Source: Robertmurraya massiliosenegalensis JC6 (lineage in GTDB: Bacteria; Bacillota; Bacilli; Bacillales; Cytobacillaceae). Taken from it: DNA of 64,000 bases. The DNA is taken from the NCBI RefSeq assembly GCF_000311725.1, contig NZ_HE978511.1:831214-895213 (forward strand). The letters run 5' to 3'. Below the pieces are notes generated by a model. It worked only from the letters and a program-made list of their open reading frames with translations. It ran no database searches and was not told where the DNA came from. Made by a program: the position numbers and the translations under genes. Below are positions 17,136-26,796 of this stretch, one piece after another (the stretch's first letter is position 1; each line of letters opens with the position of its first letter).

Positions 17136-17166
17136 TGATTAAGATGGCATATGGATTTGTTGAAAT

Positions 17167-17200
17167 GAAGTGTCTAGTCTTTAGGCTAGACACTTCTTCC
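17167..17200. terminator. Terminator between cotZ and cotO
   Basis: A perfect 11-bp stem (gaagtgtctag / ctagacacttc) with an 8-base loop lies between convergent cotZ and cotO and could serve both. Confidence 0.8.
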
Positions 17201-17222
17201 ATTTCATATTGAATGCGTTTTT

Positions 17223-17768
17223 TTACAGACCGACCATTCTTACTTCCACCAAATCTTTAATAAGGATAGTAGATTCTGTTTGATCAAAAAGCTTAACGAT
17301 TACTTCTCGATTGTTCTTCTCCTTCAATATCCCACGTACTGCTTTCCCTTCCGTTTGAAACAAACACGGCACTGGTGGCAATTGTCGAGGAAAGTTGGCT
17401 AAGTAATCTAGCTTTTCTTCTACGTCCATTTCTTTAAATGGCTTCAGCCTTTGAAAAGAAAAACCATGTTCATGTCCCTTTGCTTTCCTTTCATAGCCTT
17501 CGATTGTTTGCTGTACTTCCTTAGCTGATAATCCTACTTCATCATGACTTGGTGCTCCAAAGATGGCTTCCTCTTCTTGCTCAAACGAACCTTTACTTCT
17601 TCTTTTCTTTTCCCCACCTTCAGCTGGCATCTTTTCTCCGCTAGGTTTTGAGTCATTCTTCATTGCTTGTTTTAAAGAGAACGTTTCCTGCATATTCCCT
17701 TTTAGCGGTTTAAATGGTGACTGCTGTATAAAGAGTAGAGGATCCTTTTTCTTCTGTTCCTTGCTCAA
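17223..17768 (-). CDS. cotO: Spore coat protein CotO
   Basis: This 181-residue protein has a low-complexity, lysine/glutamate-rich first half. The second half is conserved and includes YLANFPRQLPPVPC and a C-terminal VxxILIKDLVEVRMVGL-like beta domain, as in CotO (YjbX). CotO helps encase the spore in outer coat and organises late coat assembly with CotE and CotH. The start is TTG at 17768, with ggaggtg 9 bases before it; six upstream codons lie inside the ribosome site. Its position between fabI and cotZ is the same as in B. subtilis. Confidence 0.85.
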   Translation of the reverse strand: MSKEQKKKDPLLFIQQSPFKPLKGNMQETFSLKQAMKNDSKPSGEKMPAEGGEKKRRSKGSFEQEEEAIFGAPSHDEVGLSAKEVQQTIEGYERKAKGHEHGFSFQRLKPFKEMDVEEKLDYLANFPRQLPPVPCLFQTEGKAVRGILKEKNNREVIVKLFDQTESTILIKDLVEVRMVGL

Positions 17769-17891
17769 AATATTACACCTCCACATACAATTGATTCATT
17801 TTATATGTATGCCAAAGCGTTGATTTCGTTTCCAAGAAAGAAAGATAGATATGAATGTAACAATTTCGCTGTTACATCTTGTTCGTATGAA

Positions 17892-17946
17892 CAAAAAAAC
17901 TGCACCCTCTGTTTGTCAGAACTTGTCCAACAATAAGGTGCAGTCA
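17892..17946 (-). terminator. Terminator of fabI
   Basis: An inverted repeat (actgcacc / ggtgcagt) with a 30-base loop is followed on the minus strand by a run of seven T residues, nine bases after the fabI stop. Confidence 0.65.
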
Positions 17947-17954
17947 GCCTTTAA

Positions 17955-18725
17955 TTATAAAATATGGAATCCAGAATCAACATGAAGGTTTTCTCCAGTC
18001 ATTCCTCTTGATAAATCACTGAAAAGGAATAATGCTGTATCTCCAACCTCTTCAGGTGTTGTCGTTCTACGTAATGGAGCGCGTTCTTCAATCTCTTTTA
18101 AAATTGAATTAAAATCACTTACCCCTTTTGCAGAAAGGGTACGGATTGGACCAGCAGAAATGGAATTTACACGAATTGCTTGTGGTCCTAAGTCATTGGC
18201 TAAGTACTTCACGCTTGCGTCCAACGAAGCCTTCGCAACGCCCATCACATTGTAGTTTTGGACGACTCTTTCCCCACCTAAATAAGTAAGTGTAACAATG
18301 CTTCCGCCTTCTGTCATGTACTCTCTAGCCACTTTTGCTACTGCAGTTAGCGAATAGGAGCTAACATTATGAGCGAGTAAAAAGCCATCACGTGTTGTAT
18401 TCATATACTCACCTTGTAATTCTTCCTTGTTCGCAAACGCGATACAGTGAGCTACCCCGTGAATGGTTCCTACTTCAGAATGAATCGTTGCAAAGCATTT
18501 TGCAATGTCTTCATCAACAGTTACATCACAAGGTAAAATAAGAGATTGATTTCCCTCTAATGTGTCCACTAATTCTCTTACGCTTTTTTCAAGTCTTTCC
18601 CCTACATATGTAAAAATCAATCTCGCTCCAGCATTGTGTAATGAACGAGCAATTCCCCAAGCGATGCTTCGTTTATTTGCTACTCCCATAACCACTATAT
18701 TTTTTCCTTCTAATGAAAGAGTCAT
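17955..18725 (-). CDS. fabI: Enoyl-[acyl-carrier-protein] reductase (NADH/NADPH)
   Basis: This 256-residue atypical short-chain reductase catalyses the last reduction step in each fatty-acid elongation round. FabI hallmarks are present: GVANKRSIAWG in the cofactor region, Tyr148 in TYLGG, and the Tyr158-x6-Lys165 catalytic pair in YNVMGVAKAS. The C-terminal GENLHVDSG is also typical. It is a single-gene unit with an aggaggt site. A FapR-like operator lies 32 bases upstream, as expected from FapR control of fabI in Bacillus. The lack of the thiamine cluster next door differs from B. subtilis. Confidence 0.95.
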   Translation of the reverse strand: MTLSLEGKNIVVMGVANKRSIAWGIARSLHNAGARLIFTYVGERLEKSVRELVDTLEGNQSLILPCDVTVDEDIAKCFATIHSEVGTIHGVAHCIAFANKEELQGEYMNTTRDGFLLAHNVSSYSLTAVAKVAREYMTEGGSIVTLTYLGGERVVQNYNVMGVAKASLDASVKYLANDLGPQAIRVNSISAGPIRTLSAKGVSDFNSILKEIEERAPLRRTTTPEEVGDTALFLFSDLSRGMTGENLHVDSGFHIL

Positions 18726-18756
18726 TTTGTTACCTCCTGTATCATTATTACAAGTT

Positions 18757-18775
18757 ATTAGAACCTGATACTAAT
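18757..18775 (-). promoter_or_regulatory. FapR-like operator upstream of fabI
   Basis: The minus strand reads ATTAGTATCAGGTTCTAAT, an imperfect palindrome. It overlaps a TAGAAT -10-like hexamer at 18774-18779. The same pattern, ATTAGTAYCARGTYNTAAT, is found upstream of fabH in this window, and FapR is the known malonyl-CoA-responsive repressor of these genes in Bacillus. Confidence 0.75.
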
Positions 18776-18792
18776 TCTAACTGATTTTTTCC

Positions 18793-18840
18793 AAAAAGAA
18801 AAGCAGCAATACCAATTTCTCGTATTACTGCCCTTCTCTT
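18793..18840 (-). terminator. Terminator of the YjbQ antiporter gene
   Basis: An inverted repeat (gcagcaatacc / gtattactgc with small mismatches) flanked by an A/T-rich tail lies a few bases past the stop codon. Confidence 0.7.
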
Positions 18841-18845
18841 GTCCC

Positions 18846-20696
18846 TTACAACATTTCTAATTCTCGTTTTAATTCATCGACATATTCCTTAGTCCCAGTA
18901 ACAATGAGACGGTCATTTAATTGTAATTCTGTATCTCCATGTGGAACGATAGAATCCTTGCCACGGAAGATACGGACAAAAATGATATCGCCGGTAAATG
19001 GAAATCTTCTCACCGTCATCCCATCAAATGCTTCGTTCAACAAGCGAATTTCGTATAAGGCTGTATCTTGATTCGTTAAAATATTCATCACTCTCGGTGA
19101 CTCAATCAATGCACGTAATAATGCCTTTGAAGAATTAAAAACAGAGTAAACCTCTACCCCTTTTTCTCTCAGTCCTTCTTCTAAGTCTGGGCTTTCGATT
19201 CGGACGATCACCCGTTCAATGCCTTTTTCTTTGACGGCAATCGCAAGTGTTGCATTAATTTTATCATCACCAGTTGAAACGACCACAATATCAGCAGAAA
19301 AGACTTCCGTATTTTCTAATGCAGAAATGGTAAAATCCCCAATTTCATTTACCTCGAACAATGAATCTGCAATTTGCGATTCAGATTTTTCCTGCTTTGT
19401 ATGATAAATAACCGTATCATAGAGAGAGGATTTAAGCTCTCGTGAAATGGGTAATGTTAATTGGTTTGCCCCAATAAAAGCGATTTTTAACTTCTTCTCT
19501 GTAACTGTTTCTTTTGGCATAAAATTTTTAAAGAGAATCGGTGTTAAGACACATGAAATAACAGCTACCAAGATGAGCGTTCCACTCATTTCAGATGTGA
19601 TCACACCCATTCTCTCCCCAATCGTCGCTGCCGCAATGACTAATGACAAAGTGGAAGTTAATAGAAATCCAGCAGCAATGACTGTTTTCGTATTAAACCA
19701 TATTTTCAATACAGCAACTGGGATTAATTTTGACACTAATAAAGCAATTAAAAGAAGCGGAATGAGCATCAGCATCTTCGGATCGCCAAATAACTGCCAA
19801 ATATCTAAGTCTACCCCAACCATTACGAAGAAGATCGGGATTAAAAAGCCGTATCCAAAGGAATCAAGCTTATGTACTAACTCTTGATCTGGTGCGAGCA
19901 GTGATACTAGCACACCCGCTAAAAAGGCTCCTAAAATATTTTCCGCACCCACTGTTTCTGAAATGGCTACAAGTAAGATAATGAGCGTAAACACAGCTCT
20001 TGTCCCAATTTGAATGGTACCTGTAGACATTGCTTCAAGTAGCTTATTATTTTTGAACCTCTTTCCAACAAAGAACAGCAACATTCCTGCCGCAAATAAT
20101 ACGAGCAATAACCATGTATTCCCTTGTCCCCCATCATAAAGAGAAACAAAGACAGCCAGTAACACCATTGTTACTAGATCGGCAATCACTGCTATTAAAA
20201 GGATAATTTGTCCGATCCCTGTTTTCATCAAATGTGCTTCTTTAAGCGTTGGCACCACGACACCTAATGAAATCGTAGAAATGATTAACGTCATTAGAAA
20301 AGCATTTTCAATAATGCCAGCGAGTACAAATAAATAAGATAGACCATAAGACACAGCGAATATACCGATAAAGACAATCGACGCAACGAGAAAGCTGTTT
20401 GGCTCATCTTTTCCATTCGGAAGCTTTTCTTTTTTCTTTTTCCCTGAAAATGCGGAGAAATCAATTTCCAAACCACTTAAGAACATTAAAAAGATAAATC
20501 CAAGTGTTGATAACGTTTCTAGCCACATATCATCTTGAACGAGATTAAATCCACTTTTTCCTATTACAAGTCCCACTATAATTTCCGCAACAACAACGGG
20601 TATAAAGGCTAGCTTTAACCGATGTAAAAACAGCGGTGTTAAAAATGCGACAATGATAACAATAACTAAAGATGCTACGGACGCACCATGTTCCAT
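18846..20696 (-). CDS. yjbQ: CPA2-family cation:proton antiporter with RCK domains, YjbQ
   Basis: This 616-residue protein has about 12 membrane helices (residues 1-390) of the monovalent cation:proton antiporter-2 family. An RCK_N domain follows (from about residue 400, with GANQLTLPISREL and VVSTGDD), and a C-terminal RCK_C-type segment contains TELQLNDRLIVTG. It probably exchanges K+ or Na+ for protons under control of a bound nucleotide or ligand. It is the orthologue by position and length of B. subtilis YjbQ (KefB/GerN type). The exact ion is not determined. Confidence 0.88.
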   Translation of the reverse strand: MEHGASVASLVIVIIVAFLTPLFLHRLKLAFIPVVVAEIIVGLVIGKSGFNLVQDDMWLETLSTLGFIFLMFLSGLEIDFSAFSGKKKKEKLPNGKDEPNSFLVASIVFIGIFAVSYGLSYLFVLAGIIENAFLMTLIISTISLGVVVPTLKEAHLMKTGIGQIILLIAVIADLVTMVLLAVFVSLYDGGQGNTWLLLVLFAAGMLLFFVGKRFKNNKLLEAMSTGTIQIGTRAVFTLIILLVAISETVGAENILGAFLAGVLVSLLAPDQELVHKLDSFGYGFLIPIFFVMVGVDLDIWQLFGDPKMLMLIPLLLIALLVSKLIPVAVLKIWFNTKTVIAAGFLLTSTLSLVIAAATIGERMGVITSEMSGTLILVAVISCVLTPILFKNFMPKETVTEKKLKIAFIGANQLTLPISRELKSSLYDTVIYHTKQEKSESQIADSLFEVNEIGDFTISALENTEVFSADIVVVSTGDDKINATLAIAVKEKGIERVIVRIESPDLEEGLREKGVEVYSVFNSSKALLRALIESPRVMNILTNQDTALYEIRLLNEAFDGMTVRRFPFTGDIIFVRIFRGKDSIVPHGDTELQLNDRLIVTGTKEYVDELKRELEML

Positions 20697-20978
20697 TTAC
20701 ACTCCCCCTAAACATTTAAAATAATTGAATGGCGCCCCCATTTATTCTCCACTTTCTTAAAAAAAGAATTTTTAATGTATGGAACCTTGTGAACGTTCAA
20801 ACATATGACTGATGCATGTATAAATGTTACTAAAGCTTTTACAGATGATGCAACTATTTAGGTTGTTACATTTTACATTGCTTGTTTAGTTACCCTTATT
20901 TTCTTATTTCATTTATGTATCTATTCGTTTTGTTCATACTATCTAGTAAGAGCTTTTTTTAAATAAAGGAGTACGAAG

Positions 20979-21719
20979 ATGAATATTGATATGATTGGTG
21001 ACATTCATGGCTGCTATCAGGAATTTAAAGAGTTAACAAAAAAGCTGGGATATGATTGGACGGAAGGATTTCCCGATCATCCTCACAAACGAAAGCTTGC
21101 CTTTGTTGGAGATTTAACCGATCGAGGTCCCGAGTCATTAAAAGTGATCGAAGTCGTCTGGAAACTTGTCATGAAGGAGAAAAATGCCTACTATACGCCA
21201 GGCAATCATTGTAATAAACTATACCGGTATTTTCTCGGCAATAAAGTTCAAGTCACCCATGGTTTAGAAACAACGGTAGCTGAATACGAAGAGCTTGATA
21301 AGAAGGAACAGCAACAAATTCGCAGGAAGTTTATCGAGTTATACGAAGAAAATCCGTTATATCATGTATTAGATAATGGGAAGCTTGTCATTGCCCATGC
21401 TGGAATTCGTGCTGATTATATCGGGAAATATCACTCAAAGGTAAAAACCTTTGTTTTGTATGGGGATATAACTGGCGAGAAACATCCAGATGGCTCTCCC
21501 GTGCGGCTTGACTGGGCAAAACTATATCAAGGAGAGGCAACGATTGTTTATGGTCATACTCCAGTACGTGAGCCTCGTATTCTCAATCATACATATAACA
21601 TCGATACTGGAGCTGTTTTTGGTGGCAAACTTACGGCTCTACGATATCCAGAGATGTCGATCGTATCTGTCCCATCTTCAATGCCATATATCGCTGAAAA
21701 ATTCAAAGAAATCGATTAA
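20979..21719 (+). CDS. prpE: Bis(5'-nucleosyl)-tetraphosphatase PrpE
   Basis: This 246-residue calcineurin-like phosphoesterase has metal-binding motifs GDIHG (7-11), GDLTDRG (44-50) and GNHCNK (75-80), then AHAG and GHTP further on. PrpE hydrolyses diadenosine tetraphosphate asymmetrically; in B. subtilis its loss affects spore germination. The gene converges on the rluA-type gene with a 4-base overlap of the 3' ends. A preceding 280-base region shows no further gene. An aaaggag site lies before the ATG. Confidence 0.9.
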   Translation: MNIDMIGDIHGCYQEFKELTKKLGYDWTEGFPDHPHKRKLAFVGDLTDRGPESLKVIEVVWKLVMKEKNAYYTPGNHCNKLYRYFLGNKVQVTHGLETTVAEYEELDKKEQQQIRRKFIELYEENPLYHVLDNGKLVIAHAGIRADYIGKYHSKVKTFVLYGDITGEKHPDGSPVRLDWAKLYQGEATIVYGHTPVREPRILNHTYNIDTGAVFGGKLTALRYPEMSIVSVPSSMPYIAEKFKEID

Positions 21720-22600
21720 AGAAGCTTTGTCATATCTTCAGGAAGGGATGATTGAAAAAACAAAGGTTCTTCCTTTAGCGGATGGATAAAAGATAAACTC
21801 CGACAATGCAGAGCTTGGCGAAACATTTGTCCGACAGCCCCTCCGTACAAATCATCTCCTATTAACGGATGACCAAGATGAGATAGGTGGACCCTAATTT
21901 GATGTGTCCGACCTGTCTCTAACCTAAGTCTTACATGGGCGAAGCTTTCTTGTTGCTGCAATACTTCATAATGCGTGCAGGCATATTGCCCACCAACTTG
22001 TACTTCCCTTTCGATAATACTATCTTTTTTTCGTCCAATCGGTTCCTCTATCGTCCCTTTTTTCTGTGAAAACACACCTGTTGCCAAAGCCTCATACGTT
22101 CTTTTGACAAGTCCCTGCTTTTGCTGCGTACTTAATAAATGATGAATATGACGATGCTTAGCTATTAAAACGAGACCAGACGTATCCCGATCGAGTCTTG
22201 TGACAATATGGACAGTTGCAACATGGTTCATTTTCTCATAATAGCCGACAATTCCGTTGGCAAGACTTCCAGTTGGATGCTCTCTTGATGGAATCGTCAC
22301 AATTCCAGCCGGTTTATTGACAATGAGAACATACTCATCCTCAAAAACGATCTCCAATGGAATCTCCTCTCCAGCGAGAGACTCACTTCTATTTTCATTT
22401 GGAAACTCTACTGTAAGGCGGTCTCCTTCTTGAAGCGGCTTACGTACCGTGACCTCAATATCATTCACGGTAATCCGTCCACCAGCAAATTTAATATCTG
22501 TTAGGGCCGCTTTTGAGATCGATTTTTCCTTTAAAAAATCTCTCACTAACTTTCCTTGATTCACGCTTTCTATTTTCCAATGAAGGGTAAACCTGGACAA
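21716..22600 (-). CDS. RluA-family pseudouridine synthase (YjbO)
   Basis: This 294-residue protein has an N-terminal S4-like RNA-binding part (residues 15-75) and the RluA catalytic domain with RLDRDTSG, where Asp137 is the catalytic residue. [17 protein letters not shown] follows near the end. It converts uridine to pseudouridine in rRNA or tRNA; the exact site is unknown. It lies 51 bases downstream of the NAD kinase gene and forms an operon with it and yjbM. Its 3' end overlaps prpE on the other strand. Confidence 0.88.
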   Translation of the reverse strand: MSRFTLHWKIESVNQGKLVRDFLKEKSISKAALTDIKFAGGRITVNDIEVTVRKPLQEGDRLTVEFPNENRSESLAGEEIPLEIVFEDEYVLIVNKPAGIVTIPSREHPTGSLANGIVGYYEKMNHVATVHIVTRLDRDTSGLVLIAKHRHIHHLLSTQQKQGLVKRTYEALATGVFSQKKGTIEEPIGRKKDSIIEREVQVGGQYACTHYEVLQQQESFAHVRLRLETGRTHQIRVHLSHLGHPLIGDDLYGGAVGQMFRQALHCRSLSFIHPLKEEPLFFQSSLPEDMTKLL

Positions 22601-22651
22601 TGTAATGGCTCCTATCTAAAAAAAAGTCTTCTCCGTGAAGAAGACTTTCCA

Positions 22652-23446
22652 TTAATCTGAAATAAATGAATCGCGCACCCGTTTCCAAAAAGGAAATGGT
22701 CTAAATCTGGCAAAGCGAATTTTTTCATCTGCTACTCGAAACTGAATCGACTTTACATCCTTATGAAGCAAGGTTAAATGATCAACCGTAATCTGAAAAT
22801 CTGCTCCGTTAACAGGCTTTAGCATACAAGTATGATGGGCAGGTAACACAAGTGGAGAGCCAACCGTACGAAAGACTCGATTATTTATCGAAGCCATTTC
22901 CGCAAGCTGTATCGCCGGTATGGAAGGATGTAAGATCGCCCCACCTAATGCTTTATTATAGGCTGTACTTCCAGATGGAGTTGATAAACAAAGGCCATCG
23001 CCTCTAAATCGTTCAAAATGCTGCCCCCGTATTTCTACATCCATCACTAAAGTGGCATCCACACTTTTAACCGTCGATTCATTTAAAGCTAAGTAGCGAT
23101 TTTCCTTTCCGCCATGGGAATAACGAATGATCACCTCAAGAAGAGGATATTCTACAACCTGAAATGGCGTTTTCGCAATGGCGATCACAAGCTTTTCGAT
23201 TTCATCTGGCAACCAGTCAGCGTAAAATCCTAGATGGCCTGTATGGACCCCAACAAACGCTGTCTTATGTAATCTACTTTTATAGCGGTGGAATGCGTAT
23301 AATAGGGTTCCATCACCGCCAACAGAGATGACAATATCAGGATTATCCTCATCATAGACGAGCTTGAAATCGAGCAAATAGGATCTCATCTTATGCATCA
23401 ATGTATTTGATTTTGAATCCCCTTTTGAAGTAATGGCAAAATTCAT
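22652..23446 (-). CDS. ppnK: NAD kinase
   Basis: This 264-residue protein has the NAD-kinase signature GGDGT (residues 43-47), then GxHxGHLGF, NExxV and the glycine-rich [20 protein letters not shown] stretch. It phosphorylates NAD to NADP. The position matches B. subtilis yjbN (nadF), between yjbM and yjbO. Length and motifs are complete. A gaggagcc site precedes the ATG. Confidence 0.92.
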   Translation of the reverse strand: MNFAITSKGDSKSNTLMHKMRSYLLDFKLVYDEDNPDIVISVGGDGTLLYAFHRYKSRLHKTAFVGVHTGHLGFYADWLPDEIEKLVIAIAKTPFQVVEYPLLEVIIRYSHGGKENRYLALNESTVKSVDATLVMDVEIRGQHFERFRGDGLCLSTPSGSTAYNKALGGAILHPSIPAIQLAEMASINNRVFRTVGSPLVLPAHHTCMLKPVNGADFQITVDHLTLLHKDVKSIQFRVADEKIRFARFRPFPFWKRVRDSFISD

Positions 23447-23528
23447 TTTTACTGGCTCCTCTTTTGATAGGATTAGTGCTTTCGCAAAGCCTTAGTCAAT
23501 TTCAAGGTAATTCCATTTATTCCTTGCC

Positions 23529-24164
23529 TCACTTACCGTCGTGCTTTAGTTCTTTTTTTCTTGTAAAAAAAGCTTGAGCATCTTGGATTTCTCCACGAAT
23601 AAGAGACATTTCCTCATCCAAGCGAAAAGCCGCCTCTGCTGCTCTTTGTAAGCGATGGAGGATATCCTCTGGAAACTGCCCTTTATATTTATAATTCAAC
23701 GAATGTTCGATCGTCGCCCAAAAATTCATCGCTAACGTACGAATTTGGATTTCAACGAGAATTTTCTTTTCGCCTGAAATCATTTGAACAGGGTACCGAA
23801 TCACGACATGGTAAGAGCGATAGCCACTCGCTTTTTTATGAGAGATATAATTGCGTTCCTCTACGATTTCAAAGTCATTTCTTTTTCGAAGTAATTCCAC
23901 GACGGGCTCAATGTCATCAACAAATTGACACATCATTCTTAAACCAGCTATGTCTTGCATTTCCGTATCTAATTTATCTAAAGGGATCCCCTTCTGGTTC
24001 GCCTTATCAAGTATACTAGCAATCGGCTTTACTCTTCCTGTAACAAACTCAATAGGTGAATGATTTGAAGTTAAGTCAAATTGCCCACGCATTCCCTTTA
24101 ATTTGATTTTCAATTCGTCCACCGCTTGCTTATAGGGTGCTAAAAACTGATCCCAGTGCTTCAC
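23529..24164 (-). CDS. yjbM: Small alarmone synthetase YjbM (RelQ/SAS1)
   Basis: This is a single-domain (p)ppGpp synthetase of 211 residues, without hydrolase or TGS domains. Conserved RelA/SpoT synthetase segments are present, including DIAGLRMMCQF, YRSYHVVI and VEIQIRTLAMNFWATIEHSLNYKY. It makes pppGpp/ppGpp/pGpp from GTP, GDP or GMP in B. subtilis. The start is GTG at 24164 (MKHWDQF), because gaggtgag lies eight bases upstream and the length then matches the B. subtilis protein. A longer frame exists to 24218 but has no good site. Confidence 0.9.
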   Translation of the reverse strand: MKHWDQFLAPYKQAVDELKIKLKGMRGQFDLTSNHSPIEFVTGRVKPIASILDKANQKGIPLDKLDTEMQDIAGLRMMCQFVDDIEPVVELLRKRNDFEIVEERNYISHKKASGYRSYHVVIRYPVQMISGEKKILVEIQIRTLAMNFWATIEHSLNYKYKGQFPEDILHRLQRAAEAAFRLDEEMSLIRGEIQDAQAFFTRKKELKHDGK

Positions 24165-24254
24165 AGTATGTCTCACCTCATCCGATATTTTTCTACTCGG
24201 AGTGCTAATATAGGACACTCTCTTTCTCTACTTGACGGATGAAGAATAGAAGAC

Positions 24255-24623
24255 TTAAAAACAAGCTTCTACCTTCGTGACCATTTCTTCACCATAGTTG
24301 CCATTCCCTTTTATATTCTCAACCAGATATTCCAATTCATCATAAAAAGAGGAGAGTTCACATTGACCAGAATCATTTGTCAAATATACTGTGTACTTTT
24401 CTTCCATGCCCTTTTTTAATAAGGTCCAAATCTCTTCTTTTATGCCTAAATATGTATATTCATCATCTTTTTCAAGCAAGTAAATAAAAGAAGTCTCATC
24501 TGAATCGACAAGCATTTGCCCTAAAGGCTGTAATGGTTCAATCTTAATTTCTGGGTTTACCTTCAAATAAAGCTCTTTCTCATTTTTGATTGTAGCACTA
24601 ACTACGTTTATTTTTTCTCTCAT
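24255..24623 (-). CDS. yjbL: UPF0738 family protein YjbL
   Basis: This 122-residue acidic cytosolic protein matches UPF0738 (YjbL) by size, conserved blocks (EIKIEPLQPLGQM, SFIYLLEK) and position beside yjbM. The ATG at 24623 follows ggagttgaag; the upstream frame extension is unlikely to be translated. The function is unknown. It is divergent from yjbK. Confidence 0.8.
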   Translation of the reverse strand: MREKINVVSATIKNEKELYLKVNPEIKIEPLQPLGQMLVDSDETSFIYLLEKDDEYTYLGIKEEIWTLLKKGMEEKYTVYLTNDSGQCELSSFYDELEYLVENIKGNGNYGEEMVTKVEACF

Positions 24624-24728
24624 ATCTTCAACTCCTATACAAACATATTCTATCATAAACGAAGATTTATCACATAATGGAACAAACATGTTATTCTTGT
24701 ATTACATCTGCAAGGAAAGGTGAAAGAT

Positions 24729-25307
24729 ATGTCGCAAAACATTGAAATTGAATTTAAAAATCTTTTAACAGAAACAGAATTTACCCTTTTAAAAGAGTTC
24801 TTAAACATAGACGAGTCGATGTTTGTAAAGCAGGACAATCACTATTTTGATACGCCTCAATTCTTATTAAAAGAAAGAGGATGCGCTTTAAGGATCAGAG
24901 CCAAAAATGGGAAATATGAATTCACTTTAAAGGAACCACATTCAGAAGGTTTGCTGGAAACGAATCAAATTCTGACCGCCCCTGAAGCGAAAGAGATCCT
25001 TGAGAATCTCCATATAAAAGATGGTCCTGTTAAAGAACGATTAGTAAGCTTACACATCCCTTTAGAACAGCTTACATTATTTGGCACACTCACGACTGAA
25101 AGGGCTGAAAAGGTTTTTGAGGACGGTTTAATCGTTTTAGATTATAGTACCTATTTAAATCAATACGATTATGAGTTAGAATATGAAGTACATGATTATC
25201 AATTAGGCAAGGAACGCTTCGAAAGGCTTTTGAAGCAGCTTGATATTCCTCAAAGACCTACTGATAACAAGATTCGCCGCTTTTATCAAGCAAAGTTTAA
25301 AGACTAA
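24729..25307 (+). CDS. yjbK: CYTH-domain protein YjbK (triphosphate tunnel metalloenzyme)
   Basis: This 192-residue protein starts with the CYTH signature EIEFKN (residues 5-10) and continues with acidic and basic strands of the tunnel fold (NHYFDTP, LRIRAKNGKYEFTLKEP, LELEYEVHDY-like). CYTH enzymes hydrolyse or use triphosphates such as inorganic triphosphate or thiamine triphosphate; the substrate of YjbK is not established. The ATG at 24729 is chosen over a GTG nine bases earlier that is part of the ribosome site. It is followed by yjbJ. Confidence 0.88.
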   Translation: MSQNIEIEFKNLLTETEFTLLKEFLNIDESMFVKQDNHYFDTPQFLLKERGCALRIRAKNGKYEFTLKEPHSEGLLETNQILTAPEAKEILENLHIKDGPVKERLVSLHIPLEQLTLFGTLTTERAEKVFEDGLIVLDYSTYLNQYDYELEYEVHDYQLGKERFERLLKQLDIPQRPTDNKIRRFYQAKFKD

Positions 25308-25334
25308 AACGAACCATTCTTGAGGAGAATCGTT

Positions 25335-25961
25335 ATGATGAATGTAGAACAATTAAAGATCATGCTTCAACTTCAAGCATTACAAAACTTTAATAATACG
25401 TCTTCATCTTCGTCTGGAAATTCTATATTTCAAGAAATGATGAACGAGTTATTTATAAATAGTCAACAAAGCCTTTTAGGAAATGGGATGACTGACAGCA
25501 GTAATAGCACATCGTCTCCTTTTACGATGTCAACTTCCCTTCCACCCATTCAACTCACGAAGTTGGCACAAGCAACAGGAGAAAAAACGAATTTTGATGA
25601 GTTGATTGAAGAAGCAGCAAATACGTATAATCTTCCTGTTGATCTGATTAAATCCGTCATTAAACAAGAGTCCAATTTCAATTCTAATGCTGTAAGTTCT
25701 GCTGGTGCTTCTGGTTTAATGCAATTAATGCCTGGAACAGCGAAACATCTTGGTGTATCTAACGTATTTGACCCGAAAGAGAACATCCTTGGTGGAAGTA
25801 AATATTTGCGCCAAATGCTCGATAAATACGATAACAATGTAGAACTCGCTTTGGCAGCCTATAATGCCGGACCAGGCAATGTCGATAAATACGGTGGTAT
25901 CCCGCCATTTAAAGAAACACAAAACTATGTAAAGAAAATTACAAGTCAATTTTTGGCTTAA
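25335..25961 (+). CDS. yjbJ: Lytic transglycosylase-domain protein YjbJ
   Basis: This 208-residue protein has a low-complexity Ser/Asn-rich N-terminal third and a C-terminal SLT (soluble lytic transglycosylase) domain. The catalytic Glu112 is in IKQESNF, followed by [11 protein letters not shown] and AYNAGPGNV. It should cleave peptidoglycan between MurNAc and GlcNAc with anhydro-bond formation. No clear signal peptide is visible at the chosen start, so how it reaches the wall is unclear. The start is ATG 25335 (or 25338), behind gaggag. Confidence 0.88.
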   Translation: MMNVEQLKIMLQLQALQNFNNTSSSSSGNSIFQEMMNELFINSQQSLLGNGMTDSSNSTSSPFTMSTSLPPIQLTKLAQATGEKTNFDELIEEAANTYNLPVDLIKSVIKQESNFNSNAVSSAGASGLMQLMPGTAKHLGVSNVFDPKENILGGSKYLRQMLDKYDNNVELALAAYNAGPGNVDKYGGIPPFKETQNYVKKITSQFLA

Positions 25962-25963
25962 AC

Positions 25964-25994
25964 ATACCTGTCTGAATTTCAGACAGGTTTTTCT
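25964..25994 (+). terminator. Terminator of yjbJ
   Basis: A perfect 9-bp stem (acctgtctg / cagacaggt) with a short loop is followed by a T run, directly after the stop codon. Confidence 0.88.
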
Positions 25995-26391
25995 TATGAT
26001 TAACCTCTTTTTTCATTACGCTCCTTTCGCAAACATTATTGCTTATGGAAGCGCCGCGCAAATACAATGTATATTCTAAAACCTCATTTACGAAAAAACC
26101 ACAATCATTACGAAAACAGCGTGATGAAAACAACGTTTATTTAAAATGTTCCCTTATTGCACCCTCTTCAAGCCAATTGTTTGAGATATGACAAACTCAT
26201 TGTTAAAATAAAGTAAGCTTACGAAATGAATAGTACGTTGGCACCTATCTTTTTTCATTACCATATGCTATATATTTTCTTTTATATTGACATTGAGTAA
26301 ATGATTAACACAGATTAATTTTGGCTGGTACAAAAGTCATCTTCAAATAACCATTTTAGGCATGAAGCCAAAATTAAAAGGAGTTTTCACT
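25995..26391 (+). other. Intergenic region between yjbJ and yjbI
   Basis: This roughly 400-base A/T-rich stretch shows no convincing gene. A plausible sigma-A promoter is TTGAGA (26181-26186), 17 bases, TAAAAT (26204-26209), pointing at yjbI-spxH. A second perfect TTGACA at 26287-26292 lacks a good -10. A long 5' leader would result from the first promoter. Confidence 0.4.
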
Positions 26392-26796
26392 ATGGACAAT
26401 ATGCCTACACCTTTCGAAGCAATTGGTGAAGAAAAATTAGAGAGGCTAATAGATGCCTTTTATAGCCGAGTAAGTGACCATCCTGAGTTGGCGCCTATTT
26501 TCCCGGATGACTTATCTGAAACAGCTCGAAAACAAAAGCAATTTATGACACAATTTTTAGGCGGACCACCTATATATACTGAAGAGCATGGGCATCCTAT
26601 GCTTCGAGCAAGGCATATGCCATTTAAGATAACGGAGTCAAGGGCAAAAGCATGGCTTTCTTGTATGAATGAGGCCATGGACGAAGTAAATCTTGACGGA
26701 ATGATTCGTGAAGCATTTTTCTCAAGGCTTGTTTTAACGGCACAGCATATGATTAACACCCCTGAAAAGGAAGACATGAAAGGTGAAGACTTGTGA
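26392..26796 (+). CDS. yjbI: Truncated (group II) haemoglobin YjbI
   Basis: This 134-residue protein fits the group II truncated haemoglobin family. It has a FYSRV segment holding the B-helix tyrosine, [20 protein letters not shown] with the proximal histidine in ARHMPF, and the conserved tryptophan of AKAWLSCM. It binds haem and oxygen or detoxifies reactive species; B. subtilis YjbI lies beside spxH as here. The ATG at 26392 follows aaaaggag. The stop codon overlaps the GTG start of spxH, so the two are co-translated. Confidence 0.9.
   Translation: MDNMPTPFEAIGEEKLERLIDAFYSRVSDHPELAPIFPDDLSETARKQKQFMTQFLGGPPIYTEEHGHPMLRARHMPFKITESRAKAWLSCMNEAMDEVNLDGMIREAFFSRLVLTAQHMINTPEKEDMKGEDL

Noticed and set aside
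19447-19887. 146-residue plus-strand frame inside yjbQ
   Set aside because: It is antisense to the membrane part of the YjbQ antiporter and has no supporting signal.
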